NCBI RefSeq assembly: GCF_004217615.1
Contig: NZ_SHLD01000001.1
Coordinates: 1,178,001 to 1,242,000, forward strand
Direction of reading: 5' to 3'
DNA from: Micromonospora kangleipakensis
GTDB taxonomy: Bacteria > Actinomycetota > Actinomycetes > Mycobacteriales > Micromonosporaceae
DNA: 64,000 nt
The stretch's first letter is position 1; each line of letters starts with the position of its first letter. The position numbers and the translations under genes are program-made. The notes beneath the pieces were generated by a model, which was given only the letters and a program-made list of their open reading frames with translations, did no database searches and was not told the DNA's origin. Positions 9,113 to 18,599 of this stretch are shown here, piece by piece.

Positions 9113-10333
9113 ATGAACTTCCGTAACCGGCCGCTGGTGCGGCTCGGCGCCGCTGCGCTGCTCGCCTCCGGTGCGTTCACCGCGCTCGGTGCGCCCGCCC
9201 AGGCCGCCGGCACCGAGACGGACCTGTCGCTCGATGTGGTGGGCACCCGGGTCGCCGACGGCGCCGTGGGCAAGCTCGCCTTCGCCAAGGTGACCAACAA
9301 GGGCGAGAACACCCCGTCCGAACTGGCCGTCCGCATCGACGTCTCCAAGGTCGACTTCAGCAAGGTCGTGGTGTTCCCGGACCCCGACTGCAAGCCCGAC
9401 AGCGAGGGCGAGAACCCGGGCGCCTTCACCTGCTACGCCAACGAGGCGGGCCTGCCGGGCCCGGGTGAGACCATCGACCTGCCGGTCGTGGTCTTCAAGA
9501 TGGCGGAGTCGCTGGACACGGCGTACAGCGCGCCGGTGACGTTCACGATCATCTCCAAGGACGACACCAGCAAGGACAACAACACCAAGTCCGCCACGGT
9601 GGAGTTCACCAAGGAGAGCGGCGCGGACCTCGCCGTCCTGGCGGACGACGTGAAGAACGCCGTCACGATCAAGAACGGCAAGATCCAGCTCGCCGGCGAC
9701 CTGCACGCGGGCGACACCGCGCAGCTCATCTACACCGCGTGGAACCAGGGTGACCTGGCCACCGCCGGTCTGAAGATCTCGGTCAAGCTGCCCAAGGGCG
9801 TGACCTTCACCGAGACCGAGGACGACTGCGAGTACGACGCGGACAAGACCTCGCTGGTCTGCGCCTACGCCGACGCCCCGTTCGTCCCGCAGGACCAGGA
9901 CGAGAAGGACGGCGACGACATCGTCTCGGGCGGCCGCTTCTACCACCTGCTGACGGTGGGCAAGGACGTGAAGGCCGGCGCGCTGACCGGCGGCACCGTC
10001 TCCGTCGAGCCGATCATGCCGGCCAAGGGCGTCACCGCCCAGTCGACCGAGATCAAGAACCTGCCGGAGAACATGACCCCGGTCAACGCCGCCGACATCG
10101 ACGCCAGCGACAACACCGACGGCTACGCTGTCGTCGTGGCCGCCGAGGGCGGCGCCGGCGGTGGCAACGGCGACGGTAACGACGACGGTGGCCTGCCGGT
10201 GACCGGCGCCAAGGCCGGTCTGATCGGCGGCGTCGGCGTGGCGGTGCTGGCCGCGGGTGGGGCGATGTTCCTGGTCGCCCGTCGGCGCCGGGTGGTCCTG
10301 GTGACCCCGGGCGACGAGAAGCCGACCGCCTGA
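9113..10333 (+). CDS. LPxTG-anchored cell-surface protein
   Basis: A 406-residue secreted protein. Residues 1-31 form a signal peptide (basic MNFRNR, hydrophobic core, APAQAAG cleavage region). The C-terminus carries a complete sortase signal: LPVTG at 361-365, a hydrophobic segment, then ARRRR and a short tail. The middle is Asp/Lys/Thr-rich with DUF11-like beta-sandwich character (for example TNKGENTPSELAVRI and KISVKLPKGVTF) and a Gly/Asn/Asp spacer just before LPVTG. Expected to be covalently linked to peptidoglycan by a sortase encoded elsewhere. GGGGAG lies 8 bases before the ATG. Ligand or role unknown. Confidence 0.85.
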   Translation: MNFRNRPLVRLGAAALLASGAFTALGAPAQAAGTETDLSLDVVGTRVADGAVGKLAFAKVTNKGENTPSELAVRIDVSKVDFSKVVVFPDPDCKPDSEGENPGAFTCYANEAGLPGPGETIDLPVVVFKMAESLDTAYSAPVTFTIISKDDTSKDNNTKSATVEFTKESGADLAVLADDVKNAVTIKNGKIQLAGDLHAGDTAQLIYTAWNQGDLATAGLKISVKLPKGVTFTETEDDCEYDADKTSLVCAYADAPFVPQDQDEKDGDDIVSGGRFYHLLTVGKDVKAGALTGGTVSVEPIMPAKGVTAQSTEIKNLPENMTPVNAADIDASDNTDGYAVVVAAEGGAGGGNGDGNDDGGLPVTGAKAGLIGGVGVAVLAAGGAMFLVARRRRVVLVTPGDEKPTA

Positions 10334-10380
10334 CGATCGTCCTCCATCGGCCCGCGAGGGCCGTTCACATAACGCACGGC

Positions 10381-10416
10381 AGCAGGGGCGGGATGGGTCA
10401 CCATCCCGCCCCTGCT
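10381..10416 (+). terminator. Strong terminator after the LPxTG gene
   Basis: A perfect 16-bp stem (AGCAGGGGCGGGATGG / CCATCCCGCCCCTGCT) with a GTCA loop, 47 bases after the stop codon. It isolates the surface-protein gene from menG. Confidence 0.9.
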
Positions 10417-10500
10417 GTTCCTCGCGACGGCGAGGTCCGCCGCGGCCGGTGACCGGCACCCGTCGACCGTGGGCCGGGGACCGGCTGGCAGAGTGGAGGG

Positions 10501-11211
10501 GTGAGCCGTACCCCGCAGGGCCAGCGCGCCAGCCTGGACAAGCAGCCGCACGAGGTCGCCGCGATGTTCGACGGCGTGGCGGCCCGCTACGACCTGACCA
10601 ACACCGTGCTCTCCTTCGGGCAGGACCGGTCCTGGCGGCGGGCCACCCGGGCCGCGCTCGGCCTACGTCCCGGCGAGCGGGTGCTGGACGTGGGCGCGGG
10701 CACCGGCGTCTCGACCGAGGAGCTGGCCCACTCCGGGGCGTACGCGGTGGGCGCGGACCTGTCGCTGGGCATGCTGCACGCCGGCAAGCGGACCCGTCCG
10801 CAGGTGCCGCTGCTGGCCGGGGACGCCCTCAAGCTGCCCTTCGCCGACGCCAGCTTCGACGCGGTGACCATCTCCTTCGCGCTGCGCAACGTCAACGACA
10901 CCGACGCCGCGCTGCGCGAGCTGGCCCGGGTGACCAGGCCGGGCGGCCGGCTGGTGGTCTGCGAGTTCAGCACCCCGGTCAACCCGGCCTTCCGGACCGT
11001 CTACCTGTCGTACCTGATGCGGTCCCTGCCGGCGGTGGCGCGCGCGGTCTCCAGCAACCCCGACGCGTACGTCTATCTCGCCGAGTCGATCCGGGCCTGG
11101 CCCGACCAGGCGGCTCTCGCCGCGCGGATCGGCGCGGCCGGCTGGGGCCGGGTGGCCTGGCGGAACCTCACCGGCGGCGTGGTGGCACTGCACCGCGCGA
11201 TCCGCGACTGA
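10501..11211 (+). CDS. menG: Demethylmenaquinone C-methyltransferase MenG/UbiE
   Basis: SAM-dependent methyltransferase that adds the ring methyl group to demethylmenaquinone, the last headgroup step. 236 residues. Family start [24 protein letters not shown]-binding loop VLDVGAGTG (about residues 61-69), acidic motif GADLSLGML, and UbiE blocks ISFALRNV and [15 protein letters not shown] start. It stands alone between a terminator and a hypothetical gene, a few hundred bp before the menJ-like gene and the nuo operon. Confidence 0.93.
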   Translation: MSRTPQGQRASLDKQPHEVAAMFDGVAARYDLTNTVLSFGQDRSWRRATRAALGLRPGERVLDVGAGTGVSTEELAHSGAYAVGADLSLGMLHAGKRTRPQVPLLAGDALKLPFADASFDAVTISFALRNVNDTDAALRELARVTRPGGRLVVCEFSTPVNPAFRTVYLSYLMRSLPAVARAVSSNPDAYVYLAESIRAWPDQAALAARIGAAGWGRVAWRNLTGGVVALHRAIRD

Positions 11212-11304
11212 CCCGACGCGGCGTCGCAGGCCGCGCGCCACCGCGCAAACTGGCTGTTTCGTGAATATCCGTTTTTAGTCTACTTTGCCCCGTAGGCTCG
11301 CCCC

Positions 11305-11535
11305 ATGACGGGACCAGACCAGGCGGCCGCGCGGGCGGCCACCGACGACGACGCCGCGGAACTCATCGCGCAGCTCAAGGAGCTGGCCGGCGCCGACCCC
11401 GCCGACGTCCGTCAGGTGGTCGCCGAGGTGCTCGCCGCGCTCGACCGCGCCGCCGGGGGCGCGCTGCGGGACCACCTCCCCGAGACGATCCGGATGGATG
11501 CCGGTCTGGACGCCGCCGCCCGCACCCGCCTCTGA
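11305..11535 (+). CDS. Small hypothetical acidic protein
   Basis: A 76-residue ORF with good actinobacterial codon usage, starting at ATG 11305 just downstream of an unusually AT-rich stretch (around 11259-11288) that could be its promoter. The sequence is Ala/Asp-rich and predicted helical (AELIAQLKELAGADPADVRQVVAEVLAAL), without Cys, membrane segments or a recognised domain. No function can be assigned. Confidence 0.6.
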   Translation: MTGPDQAAARAATDDDAAELIAQLKELAGADPADVRQVVAEVLAALDRAAGGALRDHLPETIRMDAGLDAAARTRL

Positions 11536-11630
11536 GTCGAAGTGGACCCCTACCGGCCTGTTTCCAGGAAGTTAGGTACCCCTCACCGGCCGGGGGTGTA
11601 ACGCCGGTCATAGACTCCAACCCGATCGGC

Positions 11631-11648
11631 TTGTGAAGGATTTCACGA
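11631..11648. promoter_or_regulatory. Rex operator-like site before the menJ-like gene
   Basis: TTGTGAA-GGAT-TTCACGA matches the Gram-positive Rex consensus TTGTGAAnnnnTTCACAA at all but one half-site base. It lies 20 bases before the preferred ATG (11669) and about 15 bases after a possible -10 (TAGACT, 11611-11616), an ideal place for a repressor sensing NADH/NAD+. The regulated unit would be menJ-like and possibly nuoA-N. Rex itself is not in the window. Confidence 0.7.
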
Positions 11649-11668
11649 GCATGCGGGAGGAGGCGCGG

Positions 11669-12946
11669 ATGACCGCGGTGGAGAACGACGCCGACGTGAT
11701 CGTCGTGGGCGCCGGTCCCGGAGGATCGGCAACCGCGTACCACCTGGCTCGGCACGGCGTGCGCGTGCTGCTGCTCGAGAAGACCGAGTTCCCCCGGGAG
11801 AAGGTCTGCGGCGACGGGCTCACCCCGCGCGCCGTGCGGCAGCTCATCCGGATGGGCGTGGACACCTCGCCCGAGGCCGGCTGGCTGCACAACAAGGGCC
11901 TGCGGGTGATCGGCGGCGGGGTACGCCTCGAACTGGACTGGCCCGATCTGGCCAGCTTCCCCAACTACGGCCTGGTCCGCACCCGGCTCGACTTCGACGA
12001 CCTGCTCGCCCAGCGTGCCGTCTCGGCCGGGGCGAAGCTGCGGACCAGCGTGAACGTCACCGGCCCGGTGCTCGACGCCGACGACCGGGTGATCGGCGTG
12101 CAGGCCGAGGTCGGCCCGGAGAAGGAGCCGGCAGCCTTCCACGCCCCGCTGGTGGTCGCCGCGGACGGCGTCTCCGGCCGCTTCCCGCTCGCCCTCGGGC
12201 TGGCCAAGCGGGAGGACCGGCCGATCGGGGTGGCCGTCCGCCGCTACTACCGCTCGCCCGCGAAGCACGACGACGACTACCTGGAGTCGTGGCTGGAGCT
12301 GCGCAGCAAGGACAGCGGCGACAACCTGCTCCCCGGGTACGGCTGGATCTTCGGCCTGGGCGACGGGCGGGTCAACGTCGGCCTCGGCGTGCTGAACTCC
12401 TCCTCCGCCTTCGGCAAGACCAACTACCGGCGGCTGCTCACCGACTGGCTGGCCAACACCCCCGAGGACTGGGGGATGACCGACGAGGCGAACGCGGAGG
12501 GGCCGATCCTCGGCGCCGCGCTGCCGATGGGCTTCAACCGGGTTCCGCACTACGCCCGCGGGGTCATGCTGGTCGGTGACTCCGGCGGCATGGTCAACCC
12601 GTTCAACGGCGAGGGCATCGCGTACGCGATGGAGTCCGGCGAGCTGGCCGCCGAGGTCGCGGTCCAGGCGCTCGCCCGGCCGGCCGGCGCGGAGCGGGAG
12701 CGGGCCCTGATGGCGTACCCGCTGGAGCTGAAGGCCCGCTTCGGCGGCTACTACCGGCTCGGCGGGATCTTCGTGAAGCTGATCGGCCGTCCGGAGATCA
12801 TGCGGATGGCCACCAGGCACGGCATGCCGCACCCGACGCTGATGCGCTTCGTGCTCAAGCTGCTGGCGAACCTCACCGACCCGCGCGGCGGCGACTCGAT
12901 GGACCGGGTCATCAACGCGATGACGAAGGTGGCACCAGCCGTCTAG
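11669..12946 (+). CDS. menJ: Geranylgeranyl-reductase-family flavoprotein, likely menaquinone reductase MenJ
   Basis: A 425-residue FAD enzyme. N-terminal dinucleotide-binding motif VVGAGPGGSATAYHLARHG, then EKTEFPREKVCGDGLTPRAV, a signature of the geranylgeranyl reductase family, and GDSGGMVNPFNGEGIAYAME for FAD binding. MenJ of mycobacteria saturates a double bond in the menaquinone side chain; the position between menG and nuo supports the same role here. ATG 11669 is chosen because GGGAGGAGG lies 6-8 bases upstream; GTG 11633 is in frame but would place the Rex site in coding sequence. nuoA follows after 135 bp. Family certain, MenJ assignment likely. Confidence 0.85.
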   Translation: MTAVENDADVIVVGAGPGGSATAYHLARHGVRVLLLEKTEFPREKVCGDGLTPRAVRQLIRMGVDTSPEAGWLHNKGLRVIGGGVRLELDWPDLASFPNYGLVRTRLDFDDLLAQRAVSAGAKLRTSVNVTGPVLDADDRVIGVQAEVGPEKEPAAFHAPLVVAADGVSGRFPLALGLAKREDRPIGVAVRRYYRSPAKHDDDYLESWLELRSKDSGDNLLPGYGWIFGLGDGRVNVGLGVLNSSSAFGKTNYRRLLTDWLANTPEDWGMTDEANAEGPILGAALPMGFNRVPHYARGVMLVGDSGGMVNPFNGEGIAYAMESGELAAEVAVQALARPAGAERERALMAYPLELKARFGGYYRLGGIFVKLIGRPEIMRMATRHGMPHPTLMRFVLKLLANLTDPRGGDSMDRVINAMTKVAPAV

Positions 12947-12953
12947 ACCGTCA

Positions 12954-12981
12954 CGTCCGGGGTCGGCGACGGGCCCGGACG
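12954..12981 (+). terminator. Possible weak terminator or attenuator between menJ and nuoA
   Basis: CGTCCGGG (12954-12961) and CCCGGACG (12974-12981) form an 8-bp stem with a 12-base loop immediately after the menJ stop. No T-run follows. It may lower read-through into nuoA rather than stop it. Confidence 0.4.
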
Positions 12982-13081
12982 CGGACAAAGATCGACCCCC
13001 GCTGGCGGCCGTCAGAGGGGACGTGAATAGTGTGATTTTCGTCAAGCACCAGGGGCAGGGGAAGGACGAGCAGGAGAAAAG

Positions 13082-13447
13082 ATGTCGCTCTCGCCTTACG
13101 CACCGATCATCGGGCTGTTCGCCCTCGCCGCGGGGTTCTCGCTGTTCTCCGTGGCCGCCGCCCGCTTCGCCGGTCCCCGGCGCTTCAACAAGGCCAAGCT
13201 CGAGGCGTACGAGTGCGGCATCGAGCCGAGCCCGCAGCCGGTCGGCGGCGGCCGGTTCCCGGTCAAGTTCTACCTGACGGCGATGCTCTTCATCGTCTTC
13301 GACATCGAGATCATCTTCCTCTACCCCTGGGCGGTCTCCTTCGACGCCCTGCCGATTTTCGGCTTCGTGGAGATGGTCATGTTCATCGTCGCGGTCTTCG
13401 TCGCCTACGCCTACGTCTGGCGGCGCGGCGGCCTGGACTGGGACTGA
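13082..13447 (+). CDS. nuoA: NADH-quinone oxidoreductase subunit A
   Basis: Membrane subunit of complex I, 121 residues, three transmembrane segments. The conserved loop [18 protein letters not shown], with its functionally important Cys, and the [18 protein letters not shown] segment are present. First gene of the 14-gene nuo operon; ATG is preceded by GGAGAAAAG. Confidence 0.96.
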   Translation: MSLSPYAPIIGLFALAAGFSLFSVAAARFAGPRRFNKAKLEAYECGIEPSPQPVGGGRFPVKFYLTAMLFIVFDIEIIFLYPWAVSFDALPIFGFVEMVMFIVAVFVAYAYVWRRGGLDWD

Positions 13448-13461
13448 GGGAGGCACGGCAG

Positions 13462-14142
13462 ATGGGTATCGAGGAGAAGCTTCCCGCCGGCGTACTGCTC
13501 ACCTCCGTGGAGAAGCTGGTCAACTGGTCGCGGAAGTCGTCCGTCTGGGGCGCCACCTTCGGCCTGGCCTGCTGCGCCATCGAGATGATGGCGGCCGGTG
13601 GTCCGCACTACGACATGGGTCGCTGGGGCATGGAGGTCTTCCGTGCCTCGCCCCGGCAGGCGGACCTGATGATCGTCGCCGGCCGGGTGAGCCAGAAGAT
13701 GGCCCCGGTGCTGCGGCAGATCTACGACCAGATGGCCGAGCCCCGCTGGGTGCTCTCCATGGGCGTCTGCGCGAGCAGCGGTGGCATGTTCAACAACTAC
13801 GCCATCGTCCAGGGCGTCGACCACGTGGTGCCGGTCGACATGTACCTCCCGGGCTGCCCGCCCCGGCCGGAGATGCTCATCGACGCGATCCTCAAGCTCC
13901 GCGAGAAGATCATGTACGAGCCGCTGGGCGCGAACGGCCGCAAGATGCTGGAGGCCCGCAAGGAGCGCGGTGACGTGCCCGTCGTGCCGTACGGCTCGAT
14001 GCCGTCGTCGTACCGCAACGACAAGGCCCGGCGTGCCGAATGGACGAAGGCGGTCCGCGAAGGGCGCGAGGAGCAGCTGCGGATCGAGAACTGGATGAAC
14101 GCTCAGAACCACCTCCACCCGCACGAGGGCGTGAAGAAGTGA
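13462..14142 (+). CDS. nuoB: NADH-quinone oxidoreductase subunit B (cluster N2)
   Basis: Carries the terminal [4Fe-4S] cluster N2 that reduces menaquinone. 226 residues. Cluster Cys are in [10 protein letters not shown] (tandem pair), MGVCASSGG and [12 protein letters not shown] 13462 has GGGAGG upstream. A basic, charged C-terminal extension of about 50 residues follows the conserved core, common in actinobacteria. Confidence 0.96.
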   Translation: MGIEEKLPAGVLLTSVEKLVNWSRKSSVWGATFGLACCAIEMMAAGGPHYDMGRWGMEVFRASPRQADLMIVAGRVSQKMAPVLRQIYDQMAEPRWVLSMGVCASSGGMFNNYAIVQGVDHVVPVDMYLPGCPPRPEMLIDAILKLREKIMYEPLGANGRKMLEARKERGDVPVVPYGSMPSSYRNDKARRAEWTKAVREGREEQLRIENWMNAQNHLHPHEGVKK

Positions 14143-14873
14143 CCGCACCAGACAACAAGGCGAACGGCGGCGTGCCGGTGCCGACCACGCCGGCCGGCGC
14201 CACCAGCGGTGCCCCGGCCGAGTTCCCGCCGGCCAGCCCGGCGGGGCGCGGCATGTTCGGCATGCACGGCACCGGCGACGTCTCCGGCTACGGCGGCCTG
14301 GTCCGCCAGCGCCAGCCGGTCGAGGAGACCCCCCGGCCGTACGGCGGCTACTTCGACGAGGTCCGCGACGCGCTGGAGGAGGCGTACCCCGCCTTCGGCG
14401 ACGCGATCGAGAAGGTCGTCGTCGACCGCGGCGAGCTGACCCTGCACGTCCGGCCCGAGCGGATCGCCGAGGTCTGCCAGGTGATGCGGGACGACCTGGC
14501 GCTCCGCTTCGAGCTCTGCTCCTCGGTGTCCGGGGTGGACTACCTGGGCGCGGACGAGCGCCGGCTGCACGTCGTCTACCAGCTCACCTCGATGACCTAC
14601 CGGCGCCGGGTCCGGCTGGAGGCCGCGGTCTCCGTCGAGGACCCGCACCTGCCGAGCGTCACCGCCGTCTACCCGACCGCCGACTGGCAGGAGCGGGAGG
14701 CGTACGACATGTTCGGCATCGTCTTCGACGGCCACCCCAACCTGACCCGGATCCTCATGCCGGACGACTGGGAGGGGCACCCGCAGCGCAAGGACTACCC
14801 GCTCGGCGGCATCCCCGTCGAGTACAAGGGCGCTGAGATTCCGCCGCCGGACCGGAGGAGGTCCTACCAGTGA
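14139..14873 (+). CDS. nuoC: NADH-quinone oxidoreductase subunit C
   Basis: Peripheral-arm 30-kDa subunit, 244 residues. The first 70 or so residues are a Pro/Ala/Gly-rich extension not found in short NuoC proteins; the core follows, with the signature [20 protein letters not shown] and [19 protein letters not shown] 14139 overlaps the nuoB stop by 4 bases, and the stop overlaps nuoD in the same way. Confidence 0.95.
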   Translation: MTAPDNKANGGVPVPTTPAGATSGAPAEFPPASPAGRGMFGMHGTGDVSGYGGLVRQRQPVEETPRPYGGYFDEVRDALEEAYPAFGDAIEKVVVDRGELTLHVRPERIAEVCQVMRDDLALRFELCSSVSGVDYLGADERRLHVVYQLTSMTYRRRVRLEAAVSVEDPHLPSVTAVYPTADWQEREAYDMFGIVFDGHPNLTRILMPDDWEGHPQRKDYPLGGIPVEYKGAEIPPPDRRRSYQ

Positions 14874-16195
14874 CGACGTCGAACTACGCGACCGAGCGCG
14901 AGACCACCGAGGGCAGGGTCTTCACCGTCACCGGTGGGGACTGGGACCAGGTCGTCTCCGGCACCGACCCGATCAACGACGAGCGGATCGTCGTCAACAT
15001 GGGTCCGCAGCACCCGTCCACGCACGGTGTGCTCCGGCTGATCCTGGAGCTGGAGGGCGAGACGGTCCGCGAGGCCCGCTCGGTCGTCGGCTACCTGCAC
15101 ACCGGCATCGAGAAGAACCTCGAGTACCGCAACTGGGTACAGGGTTCGACCTTCGTGACCCGGATGGACTACCTCGCCCCGCTGTTCAACGAGACGGCGT
15201 ACGCGCTGGCGGTGGAGAAGCTGCTCGGCATCACCGACGAGGTGACCGAGCGGGCGAACACCATCCGGGTGCTGATGATGGAGCTGAACCGGATCTCCTC
15301 GCACCTGGTTTGGCTGGCCACCACCGGCATGGAGCTGGGCGCGATCTCGATCATGCTGTACGGCTTCCGCGAGCGGGAGCACATCCTCGACATCTTCGAG
15401 ACCATCACCGGCCTGCGGATGAACCACGCGTACGTCCGGCCGGGCGGCGTGGCGCAGGACGTGCCGGACGACGCGATCGTCAAGATCCGGAACTTCCTCA
15501 AGATGATGCCGAAGAAGCTCAAGGAGTACGAGGACCTCCTCTCCGGCCAGCCGATCTGGACCGAGCGGACCAAGGGCGTCGCGGTGCTGGACGTGACCGG
15601 CTGCCTGGCGCTCGGCGTCACCGGCCCGGTGCTCCGCTCCGCCGGTCTCGCCTGGGACCTGCGCAAGACCATGCCGTACTGCGGCTATGAGACGTACGAG
15701 TTCGACGTGCCGACCCACCCGGACGGCGACGTCTGGGGCCGCTACCTGGTCCGGCTCGCCGAGATCCGGGAGTCGCTGAAGCTGGTCGAGCAGGCCCTCG
15801 ACCGGTTGAAGCCGGGCCCGGTGATGGTGGCCGACCGCAAGATCGCCTGGCCCGCGCAGCTCGCCATCGGCGTCGACGGCATGGGCAACTCGTTGGAGCA
15901 CGTCGCCAAGATCATGGGTCAGTCGATGGAGTCGCTGATCCACCACTTCAAGCTCGTCACCGAGGGCTTCCGGGTCCCGCCGGGCCAGGTGTACGTCGGC
16001 ATCGAGTCGCCCCGCGGCGAGCTGGGCGTGCACGCGGTCTCCGACGGCGGCACCCGGCCCTACCGGGTGCACTACCGGGAGCCGAGCTTCGTCAACCTCC
16101 AGGCCCTCCCGGCGATGGCCGAGGGCGGCCTGATCGCCGACGTGATCGCCGGTGGCGCCTCGCTGGACCCCGTGATGGGTGGTTGTGACCGATGA
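14870..16195 (+). CDS. nuoD: NADH-quinone oxidoreductase subunit D
   Basis: 49-kDa subunit that forms the quinone pocket with NuoB; related to NiFe-hydrogenase large subunits. 441 residues. Shows [31 protein letters not shown], and the C-terminal [16 protein letters not shown]; the His-rich quinone-site loop (QHPSTHG) is intact. GTG start overlaps the nuoC stop. Confidence 0.96.
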   Translation: MTTSNYATERETTEGRVFTVTGGDWDQVVSGTDPINDERIVVNMGPQHPSTHGVLRLILELEGETVREARSVVGYLHTGIEKNLEYRNWVQGSTFVTRMDYLAPLFNETAYALAVEKLLGITDEVTERANTIRVLMMELNRISSHLVWLATTGMELGAISIMLYGFREREHILDIFETITGLRMNHAYVRPGGVAQDVPDDAIVKIRNFLKMMPKKLKEYEDLLSGQPIWTERTKGVAVLDVTGCLALGVTGPVLRSAGLAWDLRKTMPYCGYETYEFDVPTHPDGDVWGRYLVRLAEIRESLKLVEQALDRLKPGPVMVADRKIAWPAQLAIGVDGMGNSLEHVAKIMGQSMESLIHHFKLVTEGFRVPPGQVYVGIESPRGELGVHAVSDGGTRPYRVHYREPSFVNLQALPAMAEGGLIADVIAGGASLDPVMGGCDR

Positions 16196-17289
16196 CTGTG
16201 TTTACCGAAGAGACCCGGGAGCGGGCGCGGGAGATCATCGCCCGGTACCCGGCCGACCGGTCCCGCTCGGCGCTGTTGCCGCTGCTGCACCTGGTCCAGT
16301 CCGAGGAGGGCTACGTCTCCCCGGCCGGCGTCGAGTTCTGCGCCGACGTGCTCGGGCTGAACAAGGCCCAGGTCGGCGCGGTGGCCACCTTCTACACCAT
16401 GTACAAGCGCAAGCCGACCGGTGACTACCTGGTCAGCGTCTGCACCAACACGATGTGCAACGTGCTGGGCGGCCAGGAGGTCTACGACACCCTCGCCGAG
16501 CACCTCGGCGTCGGGCACGACGAGACCACCGCCGACGGGAAGATCACCCTGGAGCACGCCGAGTGCCTGGCGGCGTGCGACTACGGCCCGGTGATGACCG
16601 TCAACTATGACTTCTTCGACGGCGTCGACCCGCAGGGCGCACTCGGCGTGGTCGAGGAGCTGCGTGCCGGCGGCCGGCCGATGCCGACCCGGGGCGCCCG
16701 GCTCTGCACGCTGAAGGAGATGGCGGTGCAGCTCGCCGGCTTCGCCGACGAGCGCGAGGGCGCGGTCGCCGACGGCGGCCCGGGCGAGGCGACCCTGCGC
16801 GGCCTGCGCCTGGCCGAGCAGCACGGCATCGCGGTGCCGGGCTTCGACCCGAACACCCCGATCCGGAGCAAGGCCGAGGCCGACCAGGCCGCGGCGAAGG
16901 CGAAGGCCGCGGAGGCCGCCAAGCCCGAGCCCGCGAAGGCCGCGAACGGCGCCAGGCCCACCACGGGTACGGCCGGTAACGCGGGCACCGGCGAGCCGGC
17001 TCCCGCCGCCGCGGTGACAGGCAGCACCGCCCCGGACGTGAAGGCGCCGGACGGCAAGTCGCCGCAGGTGCGTACCGCCGAGACCCGGCAGCCGGACGCG
17101 CGGACCGCCGTGCCGGACGCTCCCGGCACCAAGGTCCCGGCGGAGACCACGCCGCCGGCGCCGCGCGACGCGCAGAAGGCGGCGGCCGCCGGCGCGGCAG
17201 CCAACCCGCCGGCCGGCGACGGCAAGCCCGCCGGCGACGAAGCGGGTGCGCAGGAGCGCAACCTCAAGGAAGCGGAGGCACAGAAGTGA
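16192..17289 (+). CDS. nuoE: NADH-quinone oxidoreductase subunit E with long disordered tail
   Basis: 24-kDa subunit bearing the [2Fe-2S] cluster N1a; Cys ligands C84, C89 (VCTNTMC) and C125, C129 (ECLAAC). The thioredoxin-like domain ends near residue 210. The remaining 150 or so residues are a low-complexity Ala/Pro/Lys/Glu/Gly tail with no recognisable domain, making the protein 365 residues against roughly 170-250 in most relatives. The frame stays open with normal codon bias and ends in overlap with nuoF, so the tail is real coding sequence. ATG 16192 overlaps the nuoD stop (ATGA). Confidence 0.94.
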   Translation: MTVFTEETRERAREIIARYPADRSRSALLPLLHLVQSEEGYVSPAGVEFCADVLGLNKAQVGAVATFYTMYKRKPTGDYLVSVCTNTMCNVLGGQEVYDTLAEHLGVGHDETTADGKITLEHAECLAACDYGPVMTVNYDFFDGVDPQGALGVVEELRAGGRPMPTRGARLCTLKEMAVQLAGFADEREGAVADGGPGEATLRGLRLAEQHGIAVPGFDPNTPIRSKAEADQAAAKAKAAEAAKPEPAKAANGARPTTGTAGNAGTGEPAPAAAVTGSTAPDVKAPDGKSPQVRTAETRQPDARTAVPDAPGTKVPAETTPPAPRDAQKAAAAGAAANPPAGDGKPAGDEAGAQERNLKEAEAQK

Positions 17290-18599
17290 CGCCTCGACGG
17301 GAGACGCTGGCCAAGCTGACGCCGGTGCTGACCAAGCGCTGGCTGTCGCCGGACGCCTGGCGGATCGGCACCTACGAGAAGCTGGACGGCTACGCCGCCC
17401 TGCGCAAGGCGCTCAAGGCCCACCCGGACGACCTGATCCAGCTGATCAAGGACTCCGGGCTGCGCGGTCGCGGCGGCGCCGGCTTCCCGACCGGTCTCAA
17501 GTGGGGGTTCATCCCGCAGGGCGACGGCAAGCCGCACTACCTGGTGGTCAACGCCGACGAGGGCGAGCCGGGCACCTGCAAGGACCTGCCGCTGATGACG
17601 CACGACCCGCACTCGCTGGTCGAGGGCGTGATCATCGCGTCGTACGCGATCCGGGCCAACCGCGCCTACATCTACATCCGGGGCGAGGCGGTGCACGCCG
17701 CGCGCCGGCTGCGCAACGCCGTCCAGGAGGCGTACGCCAGGGGCTACCTCGGCCGGAACATCCAGGGCAGCGGGTTCAACCTGGAGCTGGTCGTGCACTC
17801 CGGCGCCGGGGCGTACATCTGCGGTGAGGAGACCGCGCTGCTGGACTCGCTGGAGGGCTTCCGGGGCCAGCCCCGGCTCCGCCCGCCGTTCCCGGCGACC
17901 CACGGCCTGTACGCCAGCCCGACCGTGGTCAACAACGTCGGCACCATCGCCAGCGTGCCGTACATCGTGCTGGGCGGCGCGGACTGGTGGAAGACCATGG
18001 GCACGGAGAAGTCCTCCGGGCCGATGATCTACTCGCTGTCGGGCCGGATCGCCAACCCCGGGCAGTACGAGTGCTCGATGGGGATCACGCTGCGTGAGCT
18101 GATCGAGCTGGCCGGCGGCATGCAGCCCGGGCACGAGCTGAAGTTCTGGACCCCGGGCGGGTCGTCGACGCCGCTGCTCACCGCCGAGCACCTGGACGTC
18201 CCGCTGGACTTCGAGGGGGTGGCGGCGGCCGGCTCGATCCTGGGCACCACGGCCACCCAGATCTTCTCCGACCAGGACTGCCCGGTGTACGCGACCTACC
18301 GGTGGCTGGAGTTCTACCACCACGAGTCGTGCGGCAAGTGCACCCCGTGCCGCGAGGGCAACTACTGGATGGTCCGGGTCTACCGGCGGATCCTCGCCGG
18401 CCAGGGCACCCACGAGGACCTGGACACCCTGCTCGACACCTGCGACAACATCCTCGGCCGCTCGTTCTGCGGCCTGGGTGACGGTGCGACCAGCTCGGTG
18501 ACCTCGTCGCTGAAGTACTTCAAGCAGGACTACCTCGACTACATCGAGGGACGTACCGCGCCGAAGCTCTCCGACAAGCAGCTGGTTGGAGCCCACTGA
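17286..18599 (+). CDS. nuoF: NADH-quinone oxidoreductase subunit F (NADH/FMN site)
   Basis: 51-kDa subunit where NADH is oxidised. 437 residues. FMN/NADH-binding segment [16 protein letters not shown], the [13 protein letters not shown] block, and the N3 cluster ligands in [12 protein letters not shown] with the distal [13 protein letters not shown] start overlaps the nuoE stop; the stop overlaps the nuoG ATG by one base (TGATG). Confidence 0.96.
   Translation: MTPRRETLAKLTPVLTKRWLSPDAWRIGTYEKLDGYAALRKALKAHPDDLIQLIKDSGLRGRGGAGFPTGLKWGFIPQGDGKPHYLVVNADEGEPGTCKDLPLMTHDPHSLVEGVIIASYAIRANRAYIYIRGEAVHAARRLRNAVQEAYARGYLGRNIQGSGFNLELVVHSGAGAYICGEETALLDSLEGFRGQPRLRPPFPATHGLYASPTVVNNVGTIASVPYIVLGGADWWKTMGTEKSSGPMIYSLSGRIANPGQYECSMGITLRELIELAGGMQPGHELKFWTPGGSSTPLLTAEHLDVPLDFEGVAAAGSILGTTATQIFSDQDCPVYATYRWLEFYHHESCGKCTPCREGNYWMVRVYRRILAGQGTHEDLDTLLDTCDNILGRSFCGLGDGATSSVTSSLKYFKQDYLDYIEGRTAPKLSDKQLVGAH

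Noticed and set aside
11633..11668. GTG 11633 as an upstream start for the menJ-like gene
   Set aside because: It lacks a ribosome-binding site and would bury the Rex-like operator in coding sequence; ATG 11669 has a strong GGAGG.
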